Under the pieces are notes generated by a model. It made no database searches. It was given only the letters and a program-made list of their open reading frames with translations, and had not been told where the DNA came from. The position numbers were made by a program, and so were the translations under genes. A stretch of DNA of 64,000 nt, taken from positions 496,001 through 560,000 of the forward strand of contig NZ_FMTM01000002.1 in the NCBI RefSeq assembly GCF_900099775.1, read 5' to 3'. Every line of letters starts with the position of its first letter. Position 1 is the stretch's first letter. Positions 1-8,413 of this stretch are shown here, piece by piece. Source of the DNA: Rhizobium mongolense subsp. loessense (GTDB taxonomy: Bacteria > Pseudomonadota > Alphaproteobacteria > Rhizobiales > Rhizobiaceae).

Positions 1-2
1 GT

Positions 3-869
3 TATGCCGTCGCTGAAGAATTCGTCGACGTGGTGCGCGGGCTGTGGGACAGTTGGGACGACGATGCCTTCGTCAAGGATAAGCTGAGCGGCGTCTACGC
101 CGATCCGAGTAGGGTCCACGTGCTGGACCACAAAGGCAAGTATTTTGCCGTCAAGGGACCGCTCAACATCCCACGTTCGCCGCAGGGCCACCCAATCCTG
201 ATCCAGGCCGGTTCCTCCGGGCCTGGCCAGGACCTCGCCGCTCGAACGGCCGACGTCGTGTTCACCGCGCAGCAGAGCTTCGAAGAAGCACAGGCTTTTT
301 ATAAGAGCCTCAAGGAGCGCTTGACCCGTTTCGGCCGTCAGCCGGACGAAGTAGCTGTCATGCCAGGGTTCCTGCCAGTGATCGGCCGCACGGCGAAGGA
401 AGCTCAGGACAAGTTGGCCGAACTGGACCAATGGACTGATCTCAAGAGCGCCATGCCGCTGCTCGAGGAACGTATCGGCCACACTCTCGCAGCTTACGAT
501 CCCGATGGCCCCTTGCCGGACCTGCCGATCTCAGACCAGCTGCGCAGCCGCGCCGAACTCCTGACGGCTCTTGCTCGGCGCGAGAGCCTGACCATTCGCC
601 AGTTGGCCCTGCGCGTCGCCGCGGGCCGTGGCCACCACATCGTGCTCGGAACGCCCGTGGAGATTGCCGAGCGCATGCAGCAGTGGTTTGAAGGTCGCGC
701 CGCAGACGGCTTCAACATCATGCCGCCCTTCTTCCCGGAGGGGTTGGAGGACTTTACACAGCTGGTGGTGCCGATCCTGCAGGAACGTGGACTGTTCCGG
801 ACCGACTACAGTGGCTCGACGCTGCGTGACCACCTGGGACTTGTCAGACCTGCTTTGCTTTCAGCCTAG
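3..869 (+). CDS. NtaA/SnaA/DszA-family FMNH2-dependent monooxygenase, 5' end outside the window
   Basis: The reading frame is open from base 3, so the N-terminal third of this roughly 450-residue family lies outside the window; 288 residues remain. Two-component monooxygenases of this family use FMNH2 from a separate reductase plus O2 to attack C-S or C-N bonds. The segment LWDSWDDDAFV, then HKGKYF and GPLNIPRSPQG, then LIQAGSSGPGQDLAARTADVVF, is the family core and is very close to the product at 8414-9763. The C-terminus ends in the usual LRDHLGL. It is transcribed towards, and converges with, the sulfur operon that follows. Substrate unknown; an organosulfur compound is likely from context. 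Confidence 0.85.
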   Translation, partial: YAVAEEFVDVVRGLWDSWDDDAFVKDKLSGVYADPSRVHVLDHKGKYFAVKGPLNIPRSPQGHPILIQAGSSGPGQDLAARTADVVFTAQQSFEEAQAFYKSLKERLTRFGRQPDEVAVMPGFLPVIGRTAKEAQDKLAELDQWTDLKSAMPLLEERIGHTLAAYDPDGPLPDLPISDQLRSRAELLTALARRESLTIRQLALRVAAGRGHHIVLGTPVEIAERMQQWFEGRAADGFNIMPPFFPEGLEDFTQLVVPILQERGLFRTDYSGSTLRDHLGLVRPALLSA

Positions 870-1073
870 CCCTACGAACCGCCGCCTTGACAGGATCCGA
901 ACAGGCCCGGCCAGCTGAGCTTCGATTGAACCGCCCTTTCGCCTTGGGACAGAGGCGCTGCGTGATTAGAGATCGCAGATCAGATCATCGACATCTTCAA
1001 GACCAATCTAGAGGCGTGGCAGCGTATCTCTAGTACTCGACGATCCTTGAGTTCGCCGTTCTGATCACTGGGC

Positions 1074-1670
1074 TTAGGGCCTGTCGCCCCCCAAGTGACG
1101 CTCAAGGAAAGGCAGATTGTCCTGTCCCCAGTAGATCTCGCTATCATAGAGGAACGTCGGAAAACCAAAGACACCGCTCTTCACGGCATGCTCCCGGTCC
1201 TGAGCCCATTTGCTCTGCACGTCATGGTCCGCTTGCCGCTTCGACAGGCCCGCGCCGTCAAAACCGGCGGCGTCCGCAACGGCTTCGCGGATGTAGGGCT
1301 TGCCTATATCCTTTGCTTCACTCCAATAGGCGCGCTGCAAAGCACGCGTAAGACCGATCCAGTCTTTGCCGTCGAGATAGGCGGCAATAACGATAAGAGA
1401 GGCAGGCGCCGGGTCGCTCAGTCCGGGACGGTTTTCCAGCCACAGATCTTTGCCGCGCACGCGCGCCCAACGTTTCAGGTCTCGCGTCCAGTAGGCACGG
1501 CGGATCTCTGGCCGATTGCGCGAAAAGATACCGCCATTTTCTTCGACGACGGTCGTCAGATATGGCCTGATCTCGACGTCGCTTCTCGTTGCGACTTCGA
1601 CGAAGGCGTCGAAGCCGATATAAGACCAGGGCGATCCGATGGAAAAGAAGTATTCAACGACTTTGGTCAA
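1074..1670 (-). CDS. DsbA-fold 2-hydroxychromene-2-carboxylate isomerase-like protein (kappa-GST type)
   Basis: 198 residues with a thioredoxin/DsbA fold. The active-site stretch near residue 10 reads SIGSPWSYIGFDAF: the CxxC of DsbA is replaced by SPWS, as in kappa-class glutathione transferases and HCCA isomerases, where a serine activates glutathione. A cis-proline segment (GVFGFPTFLYD) lies near residue 168. The start is a TTG at 1668-1670 preceded by AGGAA at a good distance; the fold begins at once after it and no alternative ATG fits. It is the last gene of the operon reading leftwards from 10778. A glutathione-linked step on a sulfur intermediate is an inference; the substrate is unknown. 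Confidence 0.8.
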   Translation of the reverse strand: MTKVVEYFFSIGSPWSYIGFDAFVEVATRSDVEIRPYLTTVVEENGGIFSRNRPEIRRAYWTRDLKRWARVRGKDLWLENRPGLSDPAPASLIVIAAYLDGKDWIGLTRALQRAYWSEAKDIGKPYIREAVADAAGFDGAGLSKRQADHDVQSKWAQDREHAVKSGVFGFPTFLYDSEIYWGQDNLPFLERHLGGDRP

Positions 1671-1710
1671 CGTTTGTATTCCTGATCATAAACACTATCG
1701 GCGCCGTCTT

Positions 1711-2751
1711 TCACGCCGTTTGCTTTTCTTCACTCTCGCCGTGGGGCCAGCCGAGTTCGGGTGCGACGAGCGTGATGAAGTCGTGGATGATCTGACGATA
1801 TTCCTCGTCCTCGAACTCGTAGGGAAGTTCGAGCCTGAGTTCGCCGACATGCGGCAGGATCGGATCTGCAAAAAGGCGCTCAAGGATTTCGTCCGCAGTT
1901 CCGACGGCATCCCGAGCAAAAAGCGTGCGCCGCTTACCTTGCGGTGTCAGCGTCCGTTCGTTGCGTCCCGCCGTATAGTCCAGGTAACGCCGACGCGTGC
2001 CCGGATCGGCGCTATCGAGCGGAACGATCACCCGGCCAAGCGCGACGCGACCGCGTCCACGGGCCGCAACCGTGTAGGTCTCAAGCAGCCGGGATTGCGC
2101 GACGAAGAAATCATCGGTCTCCTCGCCTGTCGTCACGTTGCCGATCAGCAGGTTGAAGCCGTTTTCACCGGCCCAGCCGGCCGATCGCAATGATCCAGCA
2201 CCATACCAGATGCGCTCGACAAGACCCTTGGCATAAGGCTGGAGACGCGGCCGTCGTGGACCGAAAGGCGTCGTGATGAAGGTGCTGTCGTCACCGAGGT
2301 AGTGACCGCGCAGATTATCTGCAAATCGGAGCATGCGATCATGCGAGAAGTCGTATTTCTCCCAGTCGCCGTCGAAGGCGAGCGGCCCGATGAGGTCGGC
2401 ATGCAGCGGCCGGCCGGCGCTGAGGCCCACATTCAGCCGCCCGCACGACAGCACGTCGACTGTCGCAAGATCTTCGGCCAGCCGATAAGGGCTTTCGAAG
2501 CCGATCGGAATAACGGCGGTTCCGAGCCCAATGCGGGTCGTCCGCTGCGTTGCGGCCGCAAGAAAAGCGGTTGCCGACGATATGCCCGGTTCCAGATGCC
2601 GCTGGCGGACCCAGGCGCTGTCGAAACCGAGTTCCTCCCCATAGGCGAGAAGCTGCAGTGTCTTTTCGAAACCGGAAAGCGGATCGCTGTCGGGATAGTT
2701 GCCGGGGGTGAGGAATGCGATGTGATTGATCGAAACGGATTGGCCGCTCAT
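1711..2751 (-). CDS. LLM-class flavin-dependent monooxygenase
   Basis: 346 residues of the bacterial-luciferase TIM-barrel family. The N-terminus NHIAFLTPGNYPDSDP carries the first strand, LLAYGEELGFDSAWVRQRH the luciferase-type helix and strand, and TTRIGLGTAVIPIGFESPYRLAED the central barrel. The ATG at 2749-2751 is chosen because GAGGAA lies 7 nt upstream; an ORF extension to 2856 would run into the preceding gene. It lies 10 nt downstream of a binding-protein gene in an S-alkylcysteine-like operon, so oxidative cleavage of a sulfur compound is likely. Distinct from the NtaA branch elsewhere in the window. Exact reaction unknown. Confidence 0.82.
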   Translation of the reverse strand: MSGQSVSINHIAFLTPGNYPDSDPLSGFEKTLQLLAYGEELGFDSAWVRQRHLEPGISSATAFLAAATQRTTRIGLGTAVIPIGFESPYRLAEDLATVDVLSCGRLNVGLSAGRPLHADLIGPLAFDGDWEKYDFSHDRMLRFADNLRGHYLGDDSTFITTPFGPRRPRLQPYAKGLVERIWYGAGSLRSAGWAGENGFNLLIGNVTTGEETDDFFVAQSRLLETYTVAARGRGRVALGRVIVPLDSADPGTRRRYLDYTAGRNERTLTPQGKRRTLFARDAVGTADEILERLFADPILPHVGELRLELPYEFEDEEYRQIIHDFITLVAPELGWPHGESEEKQTA

Positions 2752-2761
2752 CGTCGCTTCC

Positions 2762-3703
2762 TCAGAACTTCGGCAATCCGGGTGGATTGGTTTCCGACTT
2801 CGGCAAGGCTTCATCCGCAAGCTGCCATCGATCGAGGATCTTCGCGTAGGTGCCATTCACAATCAGATTATTCGTCGCGATCGTCAGAGTATAAGCCAGA
2901 CCGCTCCCCTTTCGCGTGGTGATGGCGACGTCGGACCGATCCGGCCAACCAGCGCTCAAGGTGCCGACGCTCTTAACGTTCTTGTCGCGAGCGGCGATGT
3001 AGACAAGTTGCGCATGCGGCTGGACAATGACGTCCGCACGGTTCGAAGCAAGGGCCAGGAGGCTCGCTGACTCATCGTCGTAATATTGCAGTTCCAGAGG
3101 CTTTAGCCCTGCAGCGACATTTTCCTTGTTCCATTCCACCAGGATGCGCTCCTGATTGGTGCCGGCGCCGACGATGATCCTGAGAGCCGCCGCATCCTTC
3201 GGCTCCTTGATCGCGGTGATCTTGCTGTCGGATTTGACGTAGATGCCGTGCAGCCCCTGGCGATAGGTTGAAAAATCGAACTTCTCTTTGCGCTGCTCCG
3301 TGACCCCGACATTGGAGATAACGGCGTCGTATTTTCCCGAGGCAAGGCCGAGCGGCCAGTCAATCCAGGCGACGGGCACCAGTTCGAGCTTGAGCCCGAG
3401 GCTGTCGGCGATGGCGTAGGCGATATCCGGGTCTGCCCCGACGACGGTCTTGGCATCCGTCGCATAGGTCGCAAGCGGCGGTCCGCCCGGGGAAACGGCG
3501 ACCGTGAACGCACCCGGCTTGACGAACTTGAAATCTCTAGGGATGACGGCAGTCGCCCGCTCGTCCCGCCCGGCATGAATACGGCCCGGCTGCTCCGGGC
3601 TCAAATCGAAAATTGCGTCGCCAGCACGGGATGCGCTGAAGGATGTCAGCGCCGTCATCATCAAAACGAATGAAAATGCCCGGATGACCGGTCTGCTTGT
3701 CAT
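2762..3703 (-). CDS. Polar amino acid/cystine-type ABC substrate-binding protein (copy 2)
   Basis: 313-residue periplasmic binding protein of the SBP_bac_3 family. The chosen ATG (3701-3703, MTSRPVIRAF) has GGAG six bases upstream and opens a signal peptide ending near ASRAGDA. The mature part has the family pattern VVGADPDIAYAIADSLG, then WPLGLASGKYDAVISNVGVTEQRKEKFDFSTY, where the ligand is gripped. It closely resembles the product of the adjacent upstream gene (both carry FDLSPEQP, DFKFV and a C-terminal NPPGLPK), so the pair is a tandem duplication, like TcyJ/TcyK of Bacillus subtilis. A sulfur amino acid or N-acetyl or S-alkyl derivative is the inferred ligand. Confidence 0.88.
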   Translation of the reverse strand: MTSRPVIRAFSFVLMMTALTSFSASRAGDAIFDLSPEQPGRIHAGRDERATAVIPRDFKFVKPGAFTVAVSPGGPPLATYATDAKTVVGADPDIAYAIADSLGLKLELVPVAWIDWPLGLASGKYDAVISNVGVTEQRKEKFDFSTYRQGLHGIYVKSDSKITAIKEPKDAAALRIIVGAGTNQERILVEWNKENVAAGLKPLELQYYDDESASLLALASNRADVIVQPHAQLVYIAARDKNVKSVGTLSAGWPDRSDVAITTRKGSGLAYTLTIATNNLIVNGTYAKILDRWQLADEALPKSETNPPGLPKF

Positions 3704-3781
3704 GAAACTCTCCATCTTCGATCTTCCCCGAAAGGCCGGCTCCGCAAAGGTAGAGCCGGCCGTCGATCGCATCACGACCAA

Positions 3782-4726
3782 TCATGAGCCGCTTTTCGGC
3801 AAGCCGGGCGGATTGGTTTTGGCTTCATCAATTGCCTCTGGGCCGAGATTCCAGGTGTCGAGAATCTTGCCGTAGGCACCGCTGGCGATCAGATCATTGA
3901 TGATGCCCGTCAGTGGAGCCGCTAGGCCACTATCCTTTCGGGTGGTAACCGCAATCTCGGCCGTAATCGGCCAGCCGCCGCTCACGGTCCCGACAAGCTT
4001 GGTCTTGCCGTTCAGTCCCGATGCATAGGCCTGCGTCGCGTTCACGCTGAAGACTGCATCGGCCCTGCCGGATTGGACAGCCAGGTCCTTGACCGCATCG
4101 TCGTCATAATATTGCACCTCGATCGGCTTCAGGCCGGCCGCGACGTTCTCTCGGTCCCATTCCAGAAGGATCTTCTCCTGATTGGTGCCAGCATCGGTGA
4201 TGACCTTCAGGCCGGCAATATCTTTCGGTTCCTTGACCGAGGTGATCGGGCTGTCAGCCTTGACGTAGACGCCGAGTTCGTCCTTGCGATAGGTGGAAAA
4301 GTCGAATTTCAGCTTGCGCTCCTCGGTCACTGTCACGTTGGAGATCACCGCGTCGAACTTTCCCGACGTCAGCCCCAGCGGCCAATCGGCCCATGCGACG
4401 GAAACGAGTTCGAGCTTTCGGCCCAGGCTGTCGGCGATGACCTGTGCGAGATCGACGTCATAGCCGATGACGGTTTTGGAATCGGAGGCGTAATCATGCA
4501 GCGGCAGATTTCCGCTCGTGCTGATGCCGACGGTGAAGACGCCATCTTGAACGAACTTGAAATCCTTGACCTCGGCGATACGCTTTTCGTTCTTCTCGAC
4601 TCGCAACCGGTTCGGCTGTTCGGGACTGAGGTCGAACTTGCCCCCCGCCTGGGCTGTGCCAGCGCTGAGTGCGGCAATTGTGACAGCGCCTGCCATCAGG
4701 AGCTTCGCTGCGTCTAAAAGTGTCAT
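3782..4726 (-). CDS. Polar amino acid/cystine-type ABC substrate-binding protein (copy 1)
   Basis: 314 residues, SBP_bac_3 family. The ATG at 4724-4726 gives a clean signal peptide (MTLLDAAKLLMAGAVTIAAL ending at GTAQA) and has GGAGACGGG just upstream; the in-frame ATGs at 4741 and 4747 lack a Shine-Dalgarno. The ligand pocket segment VIGYDVDLAQVIADSLG and the hinge part SGKFDAVISNVTVTEERKLKFDFSTY are intact. It is separated by about 95 bp from the permease-ATPase gene upstream and followed by its paralogue. Two binding proteins feeding one transporter suggests two related ligands, for instance a disulfide and a thioether amino acid; this is inference. Confidence 0.9.
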   Translation of the reverse strand: MTLLDAAKLLMAGAVTIAALSAGTAQAGGKFDLSPEQPNRLRVEKNEKRIAEVKDFKFVQDGVFTVGISTSGNLPLHDYASDSKTVIGYDVDLAQVIADSLGRKLELVSVAWADWPLGLTSGKFDAVISNVTVTEERKLKFDFSTYRKDELGVYVKADSPITSVKEPKDIAGLKVITDAGTNQEKILLEWDRENVAAGLKPIEVQYYDDDAVKDLAVQSGRADAVFSVNATQAYASGLNGKTKLVGTVSGGWPITAEIAVTTRKDSGLAAPLTGIINDLIASGAYGKILDTWNLGPEAIDEAKTNPPGLPKSGS

Positions 4727-4820
4727 GTTTCCCGTCTCCATTTTCATCTTTTGGCTGCGCCTATTGTCATTATTCATGCAGTCGGCCATCGCGGCCGATA
4801 TCCACCAGCACCGGTCGGCG

Positions 4821-6599
4821 CTAGAGAACCTTGGCGAGGAATTCACGTGTGCGGGGGTGCTCCGCTTCGCTGAAGATGCGCGCCGGTGGACCGGCCTCCA
4901 GGATCTGGCCGCTTTCCATGAAGACGACGGTGTCAGCGACTTCGCGGGCAAAACCGATCTCATGGGTCACGATGACGAGAGTGGTGCCAGTACGGGCAAG
5001 TTCCTTGATGACGTCGAGCACTTCGCCGACGAGTTCCGGATCGAGCGCGGAGGTCGGCTCATCGAAAAGCAGGACCTTGGGTTTGAGCGCCAGCGCACGA
5101 GCAATTGCGACGCGCTGCTGCTGGCCGCCAGAAAGCTGGCGCGGATAGGCGTTGATCTTGTCATTGAGCCCGATGCGTGCCAGCAGCTCCTGCGCCAGTT
5201 GCACGGCTTGCGCGCGGCCGACGCCGCGAACCTGGATCGGTGCCTCGATCAGATTTTCGAGCACCGTCAGATGCGGAAAGAGATTGAAGCTCTGGAAGAC
5301 CATGCCGATGTCGGCGCGGCGCTTGAGGATATCCTTTTCCTTGAGTTCATAGAGCGTGTCGCCCTTTTGGGCGTAGCCGACAAGCTCGCCGTCAACGGAG
5401 ATGAAGCCGTCGTCGACACGCTCCAGATGGTTGATGGCGCGCAACAGCGTCGACTTGCCGGAACCGGAGGGGCCAAGGATGGCCGTGACGCTACCGGCTG
5501 GAAGATTGAGTTCGATATCGTCTAGCACCTTCAGCGAGCCAAAACTCTTCGAAATGCCATGGATCCGCACAGTGCCGCCCGCTGCCCGCAGGGCCGCCGC
5601 ATCATGGAAGCCGATTTTGCGGATTCTATCGGTCGCAATATTGAGGACAGGCAGCGGACGGCGGAAGCGCTCGAAAAATGCCTGGAAGGGCAGCGGTCTC
5701 GGATTGCGCACGGCGCCCTTGGAGAAATAGCGCTCGATATAATGCTGGGCGACAGACAGCGCGGTCATGATAATCAGATACCAGACGGTCGCGACCATCA
5801 GCAGCGGAATGACTTCGAGATTGCGGCGATAGATCACCTGGACCGTGTAGAAGAGCTCCGGCAGCGCCAGCACGTAGACCATGGAGGTGCTCTTCGCCAA
5901 TCCGATGAGTTCGTTGAAGCCGGTCGGCAGGATCGAGCGCATGGCCTGCGGCAAGACGATGCGGAAGGCCTGGCGGCGTCGCGGCAGGCCCAGTGCAGCG
6001 GCAGCCTCCAGCTGCCCATGATCCACCGAGAGGATACCGCCGCGCACGATCTCTGCGAAGAAGGCCGACTGGTTGAGCGTAAGCCCAAGGAAGGCTGCGG
6101 CAAAGGGCGTCAGCAACTGCACCGTCGGATAGTCGATGAAGACCGCGCCGGTGAACGGCACGCCGATCCTGATCGTCTCGTAGAGGTAACCGAGATTGTT
6201 CAAAATCAATAGCAGCACGATCACGGGAATGGAGCGCAGGAGCCAAATGTAGCCCCAGGAAAGACCGGAAAGCAGCGGCGATTTCGAGACACGCGCCAAC
6301 GCCAGAGCCGTTCCGAGAATGGAGCCGGAAATGGCGGCGAGCGCCGTCAAAAGCAGCGTCCTGCCGAGGCCGACGAGCACCGGCTCGGCGAAGAACCATT
6401 CGGCAAAGACGCCCCAGCCCCAGCGCGGATTGGTAAAGGTGGAATAGAGCACGGCGGCAATGACGAGGGCGGCGAAGATCGTGCCTGCCAGACGGCCCGG
6501 ATGGCGCGCCGGCACGATGCGATAGCGGGAATAGTCCTGCGTTGGTTCTGCCGCCCTGCTGCCGGCGTGGATGTCGGCGAAATCCGTCGTCAGTGCCAT
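4821..6599 (-). CDS. Amino acid ABC transporter, fused permease and ATP-binding protein
   Basis: 592 residues combining two subunits. Residues about 1-300 are a HisM/GlnP-type permease with several membrane segments and an EAA loop ([22 protein letters not shown]). Residues about 340-592 are an ATPase with Walker [10 protein letters not shown] (near 375), Q-loop [13 protein letters not shown], signature [15 protein letters not shown], Walker [15 protein letters not shown] and switch histidine VTHEIGFA. Two fused chains would give the full symmetric transporter, so no second permease gene is needed. Start ATG is preceded by AAAGGGGAA. It serves the two binding proteins encoded downstream. Equivalent to TcyLMN or YxeNO of Bacillus subtilis in its operon role. 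Confidence 0.92.
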   Translation of the reverse strand: MALTTDFADIHAGSRAAEPTQDYSRYRIVPARHPGRLAGTIFAALVIAAVLYSTFTNPRWGWGVFAEWFFAEPVLVGLGRTLLLTALAAISGSILGTALALARVSKSPLLSGLSWGYIWLLRSIPVIVLLLILNNLGYLYETIRIGVPFTGAVFIDYPTVQLLTPFAAAFLGLTLNQSAFFAEIVRGGILSVDHGQLEAAAALGLPRRRQAFRIVLPQAMRSILPTGFNELIGLAKSTSMVYVLALPELFYTVQVIYRRNLEVIPLLMVATVWYLIIMTALSVAQHYIERYFSKGAVRNPRPLPFQAFFERFRRPLPVLNIATDRIRKIGFHDAAALRAAGGTVRIHGISKSFGSLKVLDDIELNLPAGSVTAILGPSGSGKSTLLRAINHLERVDDGFISVDGELVGYAQKGDTLYELKEKDILKRRADIGMVFQSFNLFPHLTVLENLIEAPIQVRGVGRAQAVQLAQELLARIGLNDKINAYPRQLSGGQQQRVAIARALALKPKVLLFDEPTSALDPELVGEVLDVIKELARTGTTLVIVTHEIGFAREVADTVVFMESGQILEAGPPARIFSEAEHPRTREFLAKVL

Positions 6600-6635
6600 G
6601 ATGCTTCCCCTTTATGATTGTCGGTCCTTGCCGGT

Positions 6636-7187
6636 TCAGAGATTGCCGCCGGCCACGCGCAGGAGCGGTTCGTCCATTTCGTTTTCGAGACGTTCTTGAA
6701 CGAGATGGCTGATGTCCTTTTCGAAAGGCAGGCTCTTGTAGACCTCCGGGTCGACAGACGTGTCGAAAAGCGCGCAATAGCCATAGTTCAGATAGAGGCC
6801 GACGGCTTCGGGCTGGCGAAAGCCGGTCGTGAGGTAGATGCGGGAATAGCCTTGGCGGCCCGCCTGTTCTTCGAGCTCGACGAGCACCTTCCGGGCAAGA
6901 CCCTGGCGCCTTAAATCGCGACGCGTCCATATCCGTTTGAATTCAGCTGTGCGCTCGTCGTAGTGCTTGAAGGCGCCGCCGCCGATGGTTTCACCATCGC
7001 GGATCAGCAACAGAAAATTGCCGTGAGGTGGCGCAAAGGCCTCCGCAGGATAGCGGTTCAGTTCGGCCGCCGCACCTTCGGCATTGAAATAGGTGCCGTA
7101 ACGGCTGTCGTACTCATAAATGAGTTCATCGATCAGCGGCTTGGCACGCAGGTCAAGGGGGCTCGTATAGACAAACACATCACTCAT
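6636..7187 (-). CDS. GNAT N-acetyltransferase, candidate S-alkylcysteine N-acetyltransferase
   Basis: 183 residues of the GNAT fold. The acetyl-CoA pyrophosphate loop is RRQGLARKVLVELEEQA; it is preceded by AEFKRIWTRRD (strand beta-4) and followed by YSRIYLTTGFRQPEAVGLYLNYGY, the usual motif B. The ATG at 7185-7187 is preferred over an in-frame GTG at 7199, because the GTG start would overlap the upstream stop codon. In Bacillus subtilis the small acetyltransferases SnaA (YtmI) and SnaB (YxeL) acetylate S-alkyl or S-(2-succino)cysteine before oxidative C-S cleavage, and their operons also carry an importer, an NtaA-type monooxygenase and an M20 deacetylase, all present here. Function inferred from that match. 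Confidence 0.85.
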   Translation of the reverse strand: MSDVFVYTSPLDLRAKPLIDELIYEYDSRYGTYFNAEGAAAELNRYPAEAFAPPHGNFLLLIRDGETIGGGAFKHYDERTAEFKRIWTRRDLRRQGLARKVLVELEEQAGRQGYSRIYLTTGFRQPEAVGLYLNYGYCALFDTSVDPEVYKSLPFEKDISHLVQERLENEMDEPLLRVAGGNL

Positions 7188-7195
7188 ATCGTTCG

Positions 7196-8395
7196 TCACC
7201 CGTTGTCATCAGTGAGGAAAGTCTCCGCGAGCCGCACCCAGTATCGGGCAGCGGGCGCGATGATCGCGTCGTTGAAATTATAGTGGGCGCTGTGCAGCGG
7301 AGCGCTGTCGCCATTGCCGACGAAGAGGTAGCTGCCGGGGTTCGCCTGCAGCATGAAGGCAAAGTCCTCACTTGCCGTTCTTGGTCGAAAATCCTTCTCA
7401 ATCGCTGCAGGGCCAAGTGCATCATAAGCGACGCTTCGGGCAAAGGCGGTTTCCTGGCCATGATTGACCAGGGCCGGAAAGCCGAGGCGGTAATTCACCT
7501 CTGCTTCGGCGCCGAAGCTTTCCGCCTGGGCACGGGCAAGTGCCGGAATGCGCTCCTGCAATAGCTGGCGCACCTTCTCGCTGAAGGCACGCATGGTCAG
7601 TTTCAGCTCCACGCTCTCCGGTATGACGTTCGAGGCCGAGCCGGCATGGATGGAGCCAACGGTGGCGACCGCCATCTCCTGCGGATCGACGTTGCGGGAG
7701 ACGACGCTCTGAAGAGCAGTGATGAAGGAAGCCGAGGCCAACACGGGATCGACCGCCCGATGCGGTTCGGCTCCATGGCCACCCTTGCCGATGATCTTGA
7801 TGATGGCCTGATCGACGGAGGCCATGGCGGGACCGGTGACGAAGCCGAACTGCCCGGCAGGCACGCCCGGCCAATTGTGCAGCCCGAAGACGGCATCGAC
7901 GGGAAACCGTTCGAACAGGCCGTCGGAGATCATCTTGCGGGCGCCAGCGCCGATTTCCTCGGCGGGCTGAAAGATCAACCGCAAGGTGCCGCTGAAGTTG
8001 CCGCTTTCGGCAAGATAACGGGCAGCAGCAAGCAGGATCGACGTGTGCCCGTCATGGCCGCAGGCATGCATGACCCCGGGATTGCTACTGGCATAGGAAA
8101 GCTCCGTCGCCTCTTCGATCGGCAGGGCATCCATGTCGGCGCGAATGCCGATCCGCTTTTTACCATTACCCCGCGTAAGGGTGGCGACGATGCCGGTTCC
8201 GGCAATGCCCGTCACCACTTCGTAACCCCATGAGGAAAGGTGCGATGCCACGAGCTTGCTGGTCCGCAGCTCCTGAAATGCGAGTTCCGGATATTGGTGC
8301 AGGTCGTGGCGGAGCGCGATGATCTCGTCCAGGTAGGCGGCGATGCCGCGTTCGACCGGATCGTTTGTACGCTGGTTCTGCACGATTGCGTTCAT
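7196..8395 (-). CDS. M20-family amidohydrolase, candidate N-acetylcysteine-type deacetylase
   Basis: 399 residues of the M20D (hippurate/N-acyl amino acid amidohydrolase) family. Metal ligands are in GIRADMDALPIEE, MHACGHDGHTSILL and LIFQPAEEIGAGA; the lid-domain GKGGHGAEPH and the C-terminal TASEDFAFMLQ are also present, so the enzyme looks catalytically complete. ATG at 8393-8395 has GGAG upstream. Its stop codon is 8 nt from the acetyltransferase start. In the B. subtilis yxe and ytn operons the matching enzymes (SndB/YxeP, SndA/YtnL) remove the acetyl group after the S-substituent is cleaved, releasing cysteine. That role is inferred from the neighbours. Confidence 0.9.
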   Translation of the reverse strand: MNAIVQNQRTNDPVERGIAAYLDEIIALRHDLHQYPELAFQELRTSKLVASHLSSWGYEVVTGIAGTGIVATLTRGNGKKRIGIRADMDALPIEEATELSYASSNPGVMHACGHDGHTSILLAAARYLAESGNFSGTLRLIFQPAEEIGAGARKMISDGLFERFPVDAVFGLHNWPGVPAGQFGFVTGPAMASVDQAIIKIIGKGGHGAEPHRAVDPVLASASFITALQSVVSRNVDPQEMAVATVGSIHAGSASNVIPESVELKLTMRAFSEKVRQLLQERIPALARAQAESFGAEAEVNYRLGFPALVNHGQETAFARSVAYDALGPAAIEKDFRPRTASEDFAFMLQANPGSYLFVGNGDSAPLHSAHYNFNDAIIAPAARYWVRLAETFLTDDNG

Positions 8396-8413
8396 GACTT
8401 TTCGCTCCGCGCC

